A stretch of DNA of 10,771 nucleotides from Bacteroidota bacterium (GCA_023453665.1 JAEXTA010000169.1:1-10771), one strand, 5' to 3'; shown: positions 1-8,049, counted from the first letter of the stretch. Numbers and translations: made by a program. The notes: generated from the letters alone by a model not told the origin.

Positions 1-920
1 CTACAACAAGCGGTCCTGGCGTTGCTCTAAAATCTGAAGCAATGGGATTAGGTGTGATGACTGAACTTCCTATCGTGATTATCGATATTCAGAGAGGCGG
101 ACCAAGTACAGGGCTTCCTACTAAAACAGAACAGTCTGATCTGCTTCAGGCAATGTACGGAAGAAATGGTGAAGCTCCTGTTGTTGTGCTTGCTGCATCA
201 ACACCTGCTGATTGTTTTTTTATGGCTTATGAAGCATCGCGAATCGCGACTAAGTACATGGTTCCTGTAATGCTACTTTCAGATGGTTATATCGCAAATG
301 GTTCTGAGCCCTGGAAAATTCCTGATCCGGGATCAATCCCGGAAATTGAAGTGAAGTTCCAGACAACCAAAGAAGGATTTCAGCCTTATAACAGGAATGA
401 AAATCTTGTAAGACCATGGGCAATTCCAGGTACTCCCGGACTTGAACATCGTATTGGAGGATTGGAAAAATCCAACATAACCGGTAATGTAAATTATGAT
501 CCGTTAAATCATGAGTTTATGGTTCAGCTTCGTGCACAAAAAGTTGATAACATAAAACATGATATTCCACTTCTTGAAGTCTTAGGTGATGAAGATGCAG
601 ACGTAGCAATCGTCGGTTGGGGTGGAACTTGCGGTGCAATTACAGAAGCTGTAAGACGTTTACGTGCAAAAGGAAATAAAGTCGCTCAGATTCATTTTAA
701 ATATCTGAATCCATTTCCTTCAAACACAAAAGAAGTGTTAAGCAGGTTTAAGAAAATACTTTGTCCGGAATTAAATATGGGACAGCTTTCAAAAATATTA
801 AGAAGCCAGTTTGATGTTGATTTGGTTGAGTACAATAAAATACAGGGACTCCCATTTAAATCATCAGAGATAGAATTAAAATATGAATCAATGACCGGAG
901 GTAACGGTAATGGCAGATGA
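1..920 (+). CDS. korA: 2-oxoacid (2-oxoglutarate):ferredoxin oxidoreductase, alpha subunit, 5'-truncated by the window
   Basis: C-terminal 305 residues of a 2-oxoacid:acceptor oxidoreductase alpha subunit. With KorB this enzyme oxidatively decarboxylates a 2-oxoacid (probably 2-oxoglutarate) to the acyl-CoA and reduces ferredoxin, or runs in reverse for CO2 fixation. The frame is open from base 3, so the ATG at 42 is internal: TTSGPGVALKSEAMGLG precedes and includes it and is a strongly conserved stretch of this family. Also visible are the family blocks IDIQRGGPSTGLPTKTEQSDL, the DGYIANGSEPW stretch, and the C-terminal domain with LCPELNMGQL and YNKIQGLPF. Members of this type are about 600 residues, with a gamma-like domain fused at the N-terminus. 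That part would lie upstream of the window, so the fusion is inferred, not seen. The stop overlaps the korB start by 11 bp, so the two are co-translated. Substrate choice between 2-oxoglutarate and another 2-oxoacid cannot be fixed from this fragment. Confidence 0.9.
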   Translation, partial: TTSGPGVALKSEAMGLGVMTELPIVIIDIQRGGPSTGLPTKTEQSDLLQAMYGRNGEAPVVVLAASTPADCFFMAYEASRIATKYMVPVMLLSDGYIANGSEPWKIPDPGSIPEIEVKFQTTKEGFQPYNRNENLVRPWAIPGTPGLEHRIGGLEKSNITGNVNYDPLNHEFMVQLRAQKVDNIKHDIPLLEVLGDEDADVAIVGWGGTCGAITEAVRRLRAKGNKVAQIHFKYLNPFPSNTKEVLSRFKKILCPELNMGQLSKILRSQFDVDLVEYNKIQGLPFKSSEIELKYESMTGGNGNGR

Positions 921-1956
921 AACAATTAACACTGAAGTAAAATATTCTGCAAAAGATTTTTCATCATCACAGGATGTAAGATGGTGTCCCGGCTGCGGTG
1001 ATTATTCCATACTTGCACAAATGCAGAGAATATCACCTGATCTCGGAATTAAAAAAGAAAACTTCGTATGGATCTCCGGTATTGGATGTTCATCAAGATT
1101 CCCTTATTACATGGACACTTATGGATTTCACGGTATTCATGGAAGAGCACCTGCAATTGCAACAGGTGTAAAAGTCAACAGACCTGATCTTTCTGTTTGG
1201 GTTGCAACCGGTGACGGTGATTTACTTAGTATTGGCGGAAATCATTTCATTCATGCCTGCAGAAGAAATGTTGGAATTAAGATCATGCTATTTAACAACA
1301 GGATTTATGGTTTAACGAAAGGTCAATACTCCCCAACATCAGAAAAAGGAAAGAAGACGAAGAGTACACCATTTGGAAGTGTTGATTTTCCGTTTAATCC
1401 ATTATCTCTTGCAATCGGAGCCGGTGCAACTTTAATAGCAAGAACATTAGACCGCGACGCAAAACACATGCAGGCAATGATGAAACGTGCAGCAGAACAT
1501 AACGGTACTGCATTTATAGAAATATTTCAGAACTGCAATATTTTTAACGATGGTGCTTTTGAACTTTACACTGAAAAAGATACACGAGCAGATAATGTAG
1601 TTGTTCTTGAACATGATAAACCACTTGTGTTCGGAAAGAACAATGAATTCGGAATTAAACTTGATGGTTTCAGACCGACCGTAATTAATTTGAATGAAGG
1701 AACTAATTCGATAAATGATGTTTGGGTTCATAATGAATTCGGCAGAGATAATATTCGTGCAAGTATCCTATCTCAATTTACCGAAATGGAGGGAATGCCT
1801 GTTCCGATTGGTGTTTTGAGACAGGAAACAAAAACAACATATGAAGAAGATTTCCATAACCAGATTAATAATGTAAAGAAAAGCAGAGGAGAAGGTGATC
1901 TTAGAAAACTTCTTTTCAGTGGTAATGTCTGGGAAGTGAATGGTAACGGTTCTTAA
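910..1956 (+). CDS. korB: 2-oxoacid (2-oxoglutarate):ferredoxin oxidoreductase, beta subunit (TPP- and Fe-S-binding)
   Basis: Beta subunit of the KorAB enzyme, 348 residues, a normal length for the family. It carries thiamine diphosphate and, by family knowledge, a [4Fe-4S] cluster. Visible motifs are CPGCGDY with Cys26 and Cys29, GIGCSSR with Cys60, and NCNIFND with Cys209, which together give the four expected cluster ligands. The TPP/Mg motif is GDGD at residues 101-104, followed by N129-N130 and IYGLTKGQ (132-139). The start at 910 is set by a good Shine-Dalgarno, GGAGG at 897-901, 8 bases upstream. It lies inside the end of korA, so the two form one transcription unit with coupled translation. 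No terminator is obvious after the stop. Cytoplasmic; it would work in the oxidative or reductive TCA cycle. The KorB identity is strong; 2-oxoglutarate as substrate is inferred from overall resemblance and from the absence of separate delta/gamma genes beside it. Confidence 0.92.
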   Translation: MADETINTEVKYSAKDFSSSQDVRWCPGCGDYSILAQMQRISPDLGIKKENFVWISGIGCSSRFPYYMDTYGFHGIHGRAPAIATGVKVNRPDLSVWVATGDGDLLSIGGNHFIHACRRNVGIKIMLFNNRIYGLTKGQYSPTSEKGKKTKSTPFGSVDFPFNPLSLAIGAGATLIARTLDRDAKHMQAMMKRAAEHNGTAFIEIFQNCNIFNDGAFELYTEKDTRADNVVVLEHDKPLVFGKNNEFGIKLDGFRPTVINLNEGTNSINDVWVHNEFGRDNIRASILSQFTEMEGMPVPIGVLRQETKTTYEEDFHNQINNVKKSRGEGDLRKLLFSGNVWEVNGNGS

Positions 1957-2128
1957 GCTGTAACTCATTGCACTGACAACAGAATTTCCTATTTTGCATT
2001 TCAAATAAATGATTGTGTCGAAAATAATTAGTGTCATACCTGAATCAGAAATATCCCCGGTATGCAGTTGGACTGAAAACTTTAACTAATTTTCTGCACG
2101 ATTCAATTCGATTAGTACTTATATCACA
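1957..2128. other. Intergenic spacer korB-nrnA
   Basis: This 172-bp spacer has no convincing gene. A 6-bp inverted repeat, CATACC at 2035-2040 and GGTATG at 2059-2064, encloses an 18-base loop, but no T-run follows, so it is a poor terminator. A weak candidate promoter for nrnA lies at 2068-2093: TTG, 16 bases, then TAATTTT. The string TTAACTAATTT there (2082-2092) recurs exactly upstream of the DUF3160 gene (8622-8632), which slightly supports a promoter reading. Confidence 0.35.
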
Positions 2129-3118
2129 ATGCCAAATTTTAATAAGCTAAAAGAAATATTAGAGAGTCATAATTCGTTTTTACTAACGACTCACGTTAAT
2201 CCCGATGCCGATGCAATAGGTTCAGAGATTGCTTTATATGAAATATTAAAAAAACTTGGCAAAAAAGTTTTTATCGTTAATCACAGTGATACTCCTTACA
2301 ACCTGAATTTTCTTGATAAAGAAAATATCATTGAAAAGTTTGATAAGGATAAACACGAACATCTTTTTCACGAAGTCGAAGTATTGGTTGGTCTGGACTT
2401 TAACCGTGCCGATAGAATGGTAAGCGTAGCAAATCATTTTCGTGCGTCAATAAAAATTAAAGTTTGTATTGATCATCACCAGGATCCGGAAGAATTTGTT
2501 GATCATCTTTTTGTTAATTCAGATTATTCTGCTACCGGACAGATCATATATGATCTTATAAAAAAAACAAACATTGTTCAACTGGATTATAACATTGCAT
2601 ACCCAATTTATGCTGCGATAATGACAGATACTGGATCATTCCGATTTGAAAGAACAACGCCGGAAATTCATTTAATTGCTTCTGAAATGTTATCGCTCGG
2701 TGTTAATCCCGGTGAAGTGTTTGATAAAATATATGATCAAAGTCATTTCGGGAAAATAAAACTGCTTGGTAAAGCATTGGATTCGCTTACACTTTATGGA
2801 AGTGAAAATAAAATCGGTTATATGACTTTAACACGTGATATGATTAATGAAACCGGAGCGATTGAATCAGACACGGATGGTTTTGTAAATTTTTCATTGG
2901 CCGTAGATAGTGTTGTACTGGGAATGTTATTCATCGAACTTAAAGAAGGATTTAAAGTAAGCTTCAGATCGAAAGGGACTCTTCCAGTAAATAAATTAGC
3001 CGGAGAATTTGGCGGCGGGGGACATATAAATGCAGCGGGCGCAAGATTTTTTCATAAGAACCTGGCAGATTATCTGCCACAAATTTTAGCAAAAGCCGAA
3101 GAATACCTGAAAAAATAA
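2129..3118 (+). CDS. nrnA: Bifunctional oligoribonuclease / pAp phosphatase NrnA (DHH-DHHA1 family)
   Basis: Manganese-dependent phosphoesterase, 329 residues, the usual NrnA length. Family members degrade 2-5-nt RNA fragments and dephosphorylate pAp, the by-product of sulfate assimilation and acyl-carrier loading. The N-terminal DHH domain shows THVNPDADAIGSE (His22, Asp26, Asp28), Asp90 in VGLDFNRAD, CIDHH with the DHH triad at 115-117, and MTDTGSFRF with Asp167. The C-terminal DHHA1 domain ends in FGGGGHINAAG (294-304), the substrate-binding GGGH signature. All expected metal and binding residues are present. The ATG at 2129 is the first possible start after an in-frame stop at 2087. No Shine-Dalgarno precedes it, which is common in Bacteroidota-like genomes. 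It is followed 11 bp later by the aminopeptidase gene, so the two probably form an operon. A c-di-AMP/GGDEF-type DHH protein (GdpP) is excluded because there are no membrane segments or GGDEF domain. Confidence 0.92.
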   Translation: MPNFNKLKEILESHNSFLLTTHVNPDADAIGSEIALYEILKKLGKKVFIVNHSDTPYNLNFLDKENIIEKFDKDKHEHLFHEVEVLVGLDFNRADRMVSVANHFRASIKIKVCIDHHQDPEEFVDHLFVNSDYSATGQIIYDLIKKTNIVQLDYNIAYPIYAAIMTDTGSFRFERTTPEIHLIASEMLSLGVNPGEVFDKIYDQSHFGKIKLLGKALDSLTLYGSENKIGYMTLTRDMINETGAIESDTDGFVNFSLAVDSVVLGMLFIELKEGFKVSFRSKGTLPVNKLAGEFGGGGHINAAGARFFHKNLADYLPQILAKAEEYLKK

Positions 3119-3129
3119 TTGAGGGAGAA

Positions 3130-4647
3130 ATGTTCAAATTAAAGTTACTCGCAGGGGATAAAAAAGTTATCTACAAACCGTTATCACTTAGCATCAGATT
3201 TCTTATCGACGAGAAAAAATTTAAGGATAGTTTTGTTCAGGTTGAAAAAATATTAAACCTCAGAATATCTGAAATCCAAAAAAAGAATTTTCTTAAAGAA
3301 GGCAGCAGTGAAATAAGAGTATTCAAAAAAGACGGCAAACCAGATGAAGTTCTTATTCACAAAATTAAAGTTGATGAAAAGTTTAATGCCGACTATTTCC
3401 GTAATTATTTTGCAGGACTTATTCCTTCTATTCAAAATGAAGAGTTAAAATACCTGCACATATTCATTCCAAAGTTTGAAGTATTTAAAAATTATTTTGA
3501 AACTGAAGAGTACTTTTATCAATCGGTAATTGAAGGAATATTTTTCGGAAATTATTCGTTTAACAAATATCTATCAGATAAAAAAATCCAAAAAGATTTA
3601 GTTATACATTTTTATGCTGATGATTCTAAAAAGCTGAAATCAGCATTGACCACTTCTACCAATTTAATGGAAGCTGTTTCATTAACACGTGACCTGCAAA
3701 ATGAACCCGCAAATGTAATCACACCACAGAGCCTGGCATTTTATGCGCAAAAATTGTTCAGAAACAGTAGCGTAAAAGTATCGGTGTTTGATGAAAAAGA
3801 AATCACAAGACGAAAAATGGGCGGACTTCTTGCGGTAGGTTCAGGAAGTGCCCATCCTCCAAGATTTATAGTTTTACGTTACAATCGTGCACCTGCAGGG
3901 AGAAAAAATAAAATAAGGAATGTTTCCATTGTTGGTAAAGGGGTTACCTTCGATTCAGGTGGTATATCAATAAAACCAGCTAATAATATGGGCGAAATGA
4001 AGGCTGATATGTCCGGCGCTGCTGTGACAATCGGGATACTGTTAGCTGCATCAAGAGCAAAACTTCCCGTTAACTTAACAGGAATAATTCCTGCCGCAGA
4101 AAATATGTTGTCAGGAAATTCAATGCGCCCCGGGGATATCATAACAACTTCTTCCGGAAAAACTATAGAGGTTGATAACACAGATGCTGAAGGAAGAATG
4201 ATTTTATCCGATGCACTTCATTTTGCATCGAAAGAAAAACCTGACGTAATAATCGATCTTGCAACATTGACAGGAGCTTGTGTTGTTGCGCTTGGTGAAT
4301 TTGTCGCAGGTATATTTACAAAAAATGATAAACTTGCCGAAGATCTTTACAAAGCTGGAATGAAAACTTATGATAGGGTATGGCGTTTACCACTCTGGGA
4401 TGAGTACAACTCTTTAAATAAAAGTGACGTCGCCGATGTAAAGAATGATGGCGGAAGGTGGGGTGGTGCTATAAGCGCTGCAAAGTTCCTGGAAAATTTT
4501 GTCGATAAGAAATTAGTCTGGGCACATCTTGATATTGCCGGACCTGCATTTCCAAACAACATTAATAATTATTCAAAAAAACTAATGACGGGTTTTGGTG
4601 TCAGGTTGTTGTTTGAGTATTTAAGTTCTGTAAGTTCGAAAAAGTAA
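3130..4647 (+). CDS. pepA: Leucyl aminopeptidase (peptidase family M17)
   Basis: Cytosolic two-metal aminopeptidase, 505 residues (E. coli PepA is 503), which removes N-terminal residues from short peptides; the family forms hexamers. The N-terminal half is the variable M17 domain. The catalytic half starts around residue 180. Metal ligands are Lys270 and Asp275 in GKGVTFDSGGISIKP, Asp293 in MKADMSGAA, and Asp352 and Glu354 in the signature NTDAEGR. The catalytic Lys282 and Arg356 are also present. All seven fall at exactly the E. coli PepA residue numbers, which supports the chosen start. A purine-rich GAGGGAG at 3121-3127 lies very close to the ATG and could act as ribosome binding site. 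The gene lies 11 bp downstream of nrnA, suggesting co-expression of two end-stage degradation enzymes. E. coli PepA also binds DNA at Xer sites; nothing here shows whether this homologue does. It ends convergently against lolD. Confidence 0.96.
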   Translation: MFKLKLLAGDKKVIYKPLSLSIRFLIDEKKFKDSFVQVEKILNLRISEIQKKNFLKEGSSEIRVFKKDGKPDEVLIHKIKVDEKFNADYFRNYFAGLIPSIQNEELKYLHIFIPKFEVFKNYFETEEYFYQSVIEGIFFGNYSFNKYLSDKKIQKDLVIHFYADDSKKLKSALTTSTNLMEAVSLTRDLQNEPANVITPQSLAFYAQKLFRNSSVKVSVFDEKEITRRKMGGLLAVGSGSAHPPRFIVLRYNRAPAGRKNKIRNVSIVGKGVTFDSGGISIKPANNMGEMKADMSGAAVTIGILLAASRAKLPVNLTGIIPAAENMLSGNSMRPGDIITTSSGKTIEVDNTDAEGRMILSDALHFASKEKPDVIIDLATLTGACVVALGEFVAGIFTKNDKLAEDLYKAGMKTYDRVWRLPLWDEYNSLNKSDVADVKNDGGRWGGAISAAKFLENFVDKKLVWAHLDIAGPAFPNNINNYSKKLMTGFGVRLLFEYLSSVSSKK

Positions 4648-4676
4648 AAAAACTTTATTCAGCTTTGTTACATTTT

Positions 4677-4700
4677 CTGTGCGGAATTTATCCTGCGCAG
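4677..4700. terminator. Possible weak bidirectional terminator between convergent pepA and lolD
   Basis: CTGTGCGG at 4677-4684 can pair with CTGCGCAG at 4693-4700. The 8-bp stem includes two G-U pairs (on the plus strand) and has an 8-base loop. It sits in the 91-bp gap between two converging genes, where a shared terminator is expected. No proper U-tract follows on either strand, so this could equally be chance pairing. Confidence 0.3.
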
Positions 4701-4738
4701 ATTAAAACAATATAAAATTAAAAATCGGTTCACCAATT

Positions 4739-5422
4739 TTATTTTTTGACAAGCTTTCCATCTTTCATTTCAAAAACTTTATCAGCAAGATTTACTAATG
4801 ATGAATTGTGAGTAACTATCACAAATGTTTTTGAAAACTTATCTCGTAAGTCCAGAAATATCTGATGTACGGCTTCGCTGTTTGCAGAATCTAAATTCCC
4901 TGTTGGTTCATCTGCAAAAATTATTGATGGGTCGTTTGCAAGTGCCCTGGCAACCGCTATTCTTTGTTGTTCACCACCCGATAATTCAGCGGGTTTATGG
5001 TTGAATCGTTCTGATAATCCGACTGAGTTCAATAATTCTTTAGCATGTTCTGAAGCTTTGTTTAACGACCTGCCATTTATCATTTGTGGAATTGCAACAT
5101 TTTCAATTGCTGTAAACTCAGGCAGCAGGTGATGAAATTGAAATACAAAACCTACATGTGAGTTTCTGAATTTAGCAAGTTTATCATCCGAGAGTTCAAA
5201 AATATTTTTATCATCATAAACCACTGAGCCGCTGTCGGGTCTGTCCAATCCGCCTAATAAGTGAAGCAATGTACTTTTGCCCGCACCGGATGCACCAACT
5301 ATCACAGAGATTTTTTTCCTTTCAACTTCAAGTGAAATTGATTTTAAAACTTCAAGTGAAAGTTTTTTATCAGTCTTGTAGCTTTTAACTAATTTTTCGG
5401 CTTTTAATAAAATATCATTCAT
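4739..5422 (-). CDS. lolD: Lipoprotein-releasing ABC transporter ATP-binding protein LolD
   Basis: ABC ATPase of 227 residues, the normal LolD length. It powers extraction of outer-membrane lipoproteins from the inner membrane. Visible motifs are Walker A GASGAGKST (43-51), the Q-loop with Gln95 in FQFHHLLPEFTAIENV, ABC signature LSGGEQQ (147-153), Walker B IIFADEPTGNLD (167-178) and the switch His205 in VTHN. FQFHHLLPEF with ENV is typical of the LolD branch of the MacB/LolD/FtsE group. The gene is third in a minus-strand operon, starting 9 bp after the second LolC/E-type permease; that linkage is the main reason to prefer LolD over MacB or FtsE. The Shine-Dalgarno is weak (GGGA, distant), so translation may depend on the upstream gene. 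No LolA or LolB gene is in the window. Confidence 0.9.
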   Translation of the reverse strand: MNDILLKAEKLVKSYKTDKKLSLEVLKSISLEVERKKISVIVGASGAGKSTLLHLLGGLDRPDSGSVVYDDKNIFELSDDKLAKFRNSHVGFVFQFHHLLPEFTAIENVAIPQMINGRSLNKASEHAKELLNSVGLSERFNHKPAELSGGEQQRIAVARALANDPSIIFADEPTGNLDSANSEAVHQIFLDLRDKFSKTFVIVTHNSSLVNLADKVFEMKDGKLVKK

Positions 5423-5431
5423 AGAATATTT

Positions 5432-6661
5432 TTATTCCCACTTAATTGATTCTATCATATTTAATTTTGCAGCCCGCTTTGCCGGATAAAGTGAAGCCAG
5501 AAAAGATAATAACATTGAAGCCCCGGCAACAAAAAAGAAATCCGCAAATCTCAATTCAACTGGTAACGAATTAATCTTGTATTGTGTCGGATCAAGAGGG
5601 TAGATGTTATAGTTTATTTGAAGGAATAAAACAAAATAACCGATAATCACTCCGGCTAAAGTTCCCAGCACACCGACTAAAATTCCTTCATACATAAATA
5701 TTTTTATGACAGATTTTTCATTCACACCCATTGATCGAAGAATACCAATGTCACGTTTCTTTTCAATTACCGACATTGAAAGTGAACCAAGTATATTAAA
5801 CGTTGCAACAGCAATTATCAGTGAAAGAATTATGTAAGCTGCCCAGCGTTCAATCTGCATAACGGAATACAGATCTTTATGAAGATCATACCAGGTGCTG
5901 ATCAAATATTTATCCGGGGGGAATTGATTTTGCAGTTCTTTTTTTACTCCGGATGATTTTTCAAGATTGCTTAACCTTAACTCAAAACCCTGAATATTAT
6001 TTTTATAGCCTAATAATTTTTGTCCTGATTTTAGTGAACAATAAACATTTGACAAATCATAATCGTTATTGTTAGAATTAAATATTCCACGGATTACAAA
6101 TCTGTGCATCTGCGGCATAGAGAATTGTATGATAGACTTTTCAATTCCTACCGGCGATACAAAAGTTAATGTATCACCTACAAGTGCCTGTAGTTTATCG
6201 GCAAGACGAATTCCTATAACTATGCCATCTGTGCCTTCTTCATTTGCAAGAATATAATTTCCGAAAATTATACTTTTTTCAATCCCATAAATTGATTTGC
6301 CTGCTGATTCTTCAATTCCTTTTAAAGTCACAATCTGAGTCAAACCGGCTCTGTAAACAAGTACTTTCCCGCTTACAAATGGTGTGAATCCTGTGATATC
6401 AGAATTGTCCTCAAATAAAGTTGTGGTATTATTTTTTATTGATGAATCAGATGTTAGTGTTTCAATTCTTATATGTGGATCGAAATTAATGAGGAATGAT
6501 TGAACAAGACTTCCAAAACCATTGAATACACTCAGAACAACAATGAGCGCAGCTACGCCTATTGTAATTCCGGCAACAGAAAGCATAGAAATAATTGTGA
6601 TAAAATTAATTTTATGCTTTGAAACTAAGTATCGTTTCGCTATGAATGATTCAAGGTTCAT
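5432..6661 (-). CDS. LolC/LolE-family lipoprotein-releasing permease (second permease of the operon)
   Basis: Inner-membrane permease of 409 residues with the LolC/E layout. A cytoplasmic N-terminus is followed by TM1 at about 22-46 (VAGITIGVAALIVVLSVFNGF is the family block), a periplasmic domain of about 220 residues, then TM2 (about 273-298), TM3 (321-349) and TM4 (374-393). The cytoplasmic coupling segment VIEKKRDIGILRSMG (298-312) follows TM2 and matches the FtsX-domain signature. With the neighbouring permease it would form the membrane part of a LolCDE complex driven by LolD. The ATG at 6661 overlaps the stop of the upstream permease in a TGATG arrangement, pointing to translational coupling and fixed stoichiometry. 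The two permeases are clearly homologous but differ throughout, so this looks like a heterodimer rather than a recent duplication. I cannot say which one corresponds to LolC and which to LolE. Confidence 0.87.
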   Translation of the reverse strand: MNLESFIAKRYLVSKHKINFITIISMLSVAGITIGVAALIVVLSVFNGFGSLVQSFLINFDPHIRIETLTSDSSIKNNTTTLFEDNSDITGFTPFVSGKVLVYRAGLTQIVTLKGIEESAGKSIYGIEKSIIFGNYILANEEGTDGIVIGIRLADKLQALVGDTLTFVSPVGIEKSIIQFSMPQMHRFVIRGIFNSNNNDYDLSNVYCSLKSGQKLLGYKNNIQGFELRLSNLEKSSGVKKELQNQFPPDKYLISTWYDLHKDLYSVMQIERWAAYIILSLIIAVATFNILGSLSMSVIEKKRDIGILRSMGVNEKSVIKIFMYEGILVGVLGTLAGVIIGYFVLFLQINYNIYPLDPTQYKINSLPVELRFADFFFVAGASMLLSFLASLYPAKRAAKLNMIESIKWE

Positions 6662-7878
6662 CAGCTAAACCTGATGGAATTTACAGGTTGAATTTTAGTT
6701 GCTACATAACCCGGAAGAATACAAGCGGCTAAAGACAATACTAATGTAATCCCTGAGACAAGAAGAAAAATATCGGGAGATAAATAAATCGGTACCGAAG
6801 ACATAAAATAAACTGACGATGGTATTGTAATGATATTGTATTTCAACTGAAGTGCGAGCAGAACATAGGAAAGAATATTTCCTGCTACTATTCCAATTAC
6901 GGCAAGAAATAATCCTTGCAATAGAAACACCGAGATAATTTGTTTTTTAGTTGAACCCATTGATTTCAGGACACCGACTGCACTGGTTTTTTCAAGAACG
7001 ATCATCAACAAGGTACCAATAATATTAAACACAGCGACAAGAGTTATCAGACCGAGTATAATCGGTATAGGTTCTTTCTGTAGATCAATCCATGTGAAAA
7101 TATTCCTGTGAATCTGAAAAATTGATCTGACAGAATGTGGGTATCTTAAATCATCAGCAAGATAGGATGTCAGGCTGTCAATTCTTGAAATGTCATTAAC
7201 TTTTATATCATATCCGTTTACATTATCTCCAAGGTTAAATAAATCCTGTGCCGAAGAAAGATTTACATAAGCGTACAAATCATCGTATTCAGCCATTCCG
7301 CTTTCGAATATAGATGTAACTTTATAACGCTTAATGTTAGGAAAATTATCTGCTGTAGGAAGTTCATCATTTCTTAAGGCAAAAATATTGACATAGTCAC
7401 CCGGTGAAATTAAAAGTTTTGTTGCCAGTTTTTTCCCGACAATGATTGAAGAATCATTCAGCAGATTTAAGTTCTTTTCGCCTTCAATTACATTTAACTT
7501 TGATGGACTGGTATTTTGAAACTCGATTCCCTTAATATTGACACCATCTTTAGTGTGTTTACTTCCTATTATTGCCAACTTTAAAACATATGGGATAATT
7601 TCTTCAGCATAAGGTTCAATCTTTTCCTTTAACAAAATTCTCATATTTTTATAATCAGGAAGAATATTACTGTATGAGGATATTTTTATGTGTGATTCAA
7701 AATCCGTTATTTTGCTTGTTATAGTCTGTTCAAATCCATTAAGAATGCTTAGTGCAATAATTAGAGCTGCAACACCAAGAGTGATTCCAAATACAGAAAT
7801 ACTGGATATAAGAGATATAAACCGGGATTCACTTCCTGAGGAAATATATTTTTTTGCTATAAAAAAGGGTAATGACAT
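6661..7878 (-). CDS. LolC/LolE-family lipoprotein-releasing permease (first gene of the operon)
   Basis: Inner-membrane permease of 405 residues. TM1 is at about 21-46 within the family block ISVFGITLGVAALIIALSIL, followed by a periplasmic domain of about 220 residues. TM2 (about 271-296), TM3 (315-343) and TM4 (368-389) then form the FtsX-type domain. VLEKTSAVGVLKSMGSTKKQI (294-314) is the cytoplasmic coupling segment typical of LolC/E. It is the promoter-proximal gene of the three-gene lol-type operon on the minus strand and overlaps the next permease by one base. The start has only an A-rich leader (AAGAAATTATAAATAAA) and no clear Shine-Dalgarno, but the N-terminus LPFFIAKKYI matches the family N-terminus well. 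By family knowledge, one of the two permeases recruits the periplasmic carrier LolA and the other binds the lipoprotein; which does which is not visible from sequence alone. Confidence 0.87.
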   Translation of the reverse strand: MSLPFFIAKKYISSGSESRFISLISSISVFGITLGVAALIIALSILNGFEQTITSKITDFESHIKISSYSNILPDYKNMRILLKEKIEPYAEEIIPYVLKLAIIGSKHTKDGVNIKGIEFQNTSPSKLNVIEGEKNLNLLNDSSIIVGKKLATKLLISPGDYVNIFALRNDELPTADNFPNIKRYKVTSIFESGMAEYDDLYAYVNLSSAQDLFNLGDNVNGYDIKVNDISRIDSLTSYLADDLRYPHSVRSIFQIHRNIFTWIDLQKEPIPIILGLITLVAVFNIIGTLLMIVLEKTSAVGVLKSMGSTKKQIISVFLLQGLFLAVIGIVAGNILSYVLLALQLKYNIITIPSSVYFMSSVPIYLSPDIFLLVSGITLVLSLAACILPGYVATKIQPVNSIRFS

Positions 7879-7914
7879 TTTATTTATAATTTCTTAGCAT
7901 ATTTTATCACTGCA

Positions 7915-7941
7915 CAAAAGTATGATAAAATTCAGGAACAA
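7915..7941 (-). promoter_or_regulatory. Candidate Bacteroidota-type promoter of the lol operon
   Basis: Read on the minus strand, TACTTTTG (7922-7915) matches the -7 consensus TAnnTTTG. A TTG at 7941-7939, 16 bases further upstream, is a possible -33 element; this spacing is slightly short. It would place the transcript start about 30 bases before the permease ATG at 7878. Found by eye; short motifs like this occur by chance in AT-rich DNA. Confidence 0.35.
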
Positions 7942-7966
7942 CTTATTAAAAATAAACGATAAAAAA

Positions 7967-7997
7967 TTGTTTTTTAGAACGACAACTTATATATTTA
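7967..7997 (+). promoter_or_regulatory. Candidate promoter of the tRNA cluster
   Basis: TTG at 7967-7969, a 20-base spacer and TATATTTA at 7990-7997 fit the Bacteroidota TTG / TAnnTTTG pattern with one mismatch at the last base. Initiation near 8004 would leave a leader of about 45 bases before tRNA-Pro. It is divergent from the lol promoter candidate and about 25 bp away from it. A second possibility, TTGCAG at 8007 with a weak -10, cannot be excluded. Confidence 0.35.
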
Positions 7998-8049
7998 CGG
8001 CTCGATTTGCAGTAATTATGACTGTAGGTTATTGTTGATGAGAAGTTTT

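Noticed and set aside
692..2037. Several 77-94-codon minus-strand frames across korA/korB and the spacer after korB
   Set aside because: They mirror strongly conserved plus-strand coding sequence, or straddle its end, and have no ribosome binding sites or recognisable domains.
2035..2064. Inverted repeat CATACC/GGTATG as a korB terminator or riboswitch
   Set aside because: Only 6 bp with an 18-base loop and no T-run. No conserved riboswitch core is recognisable.
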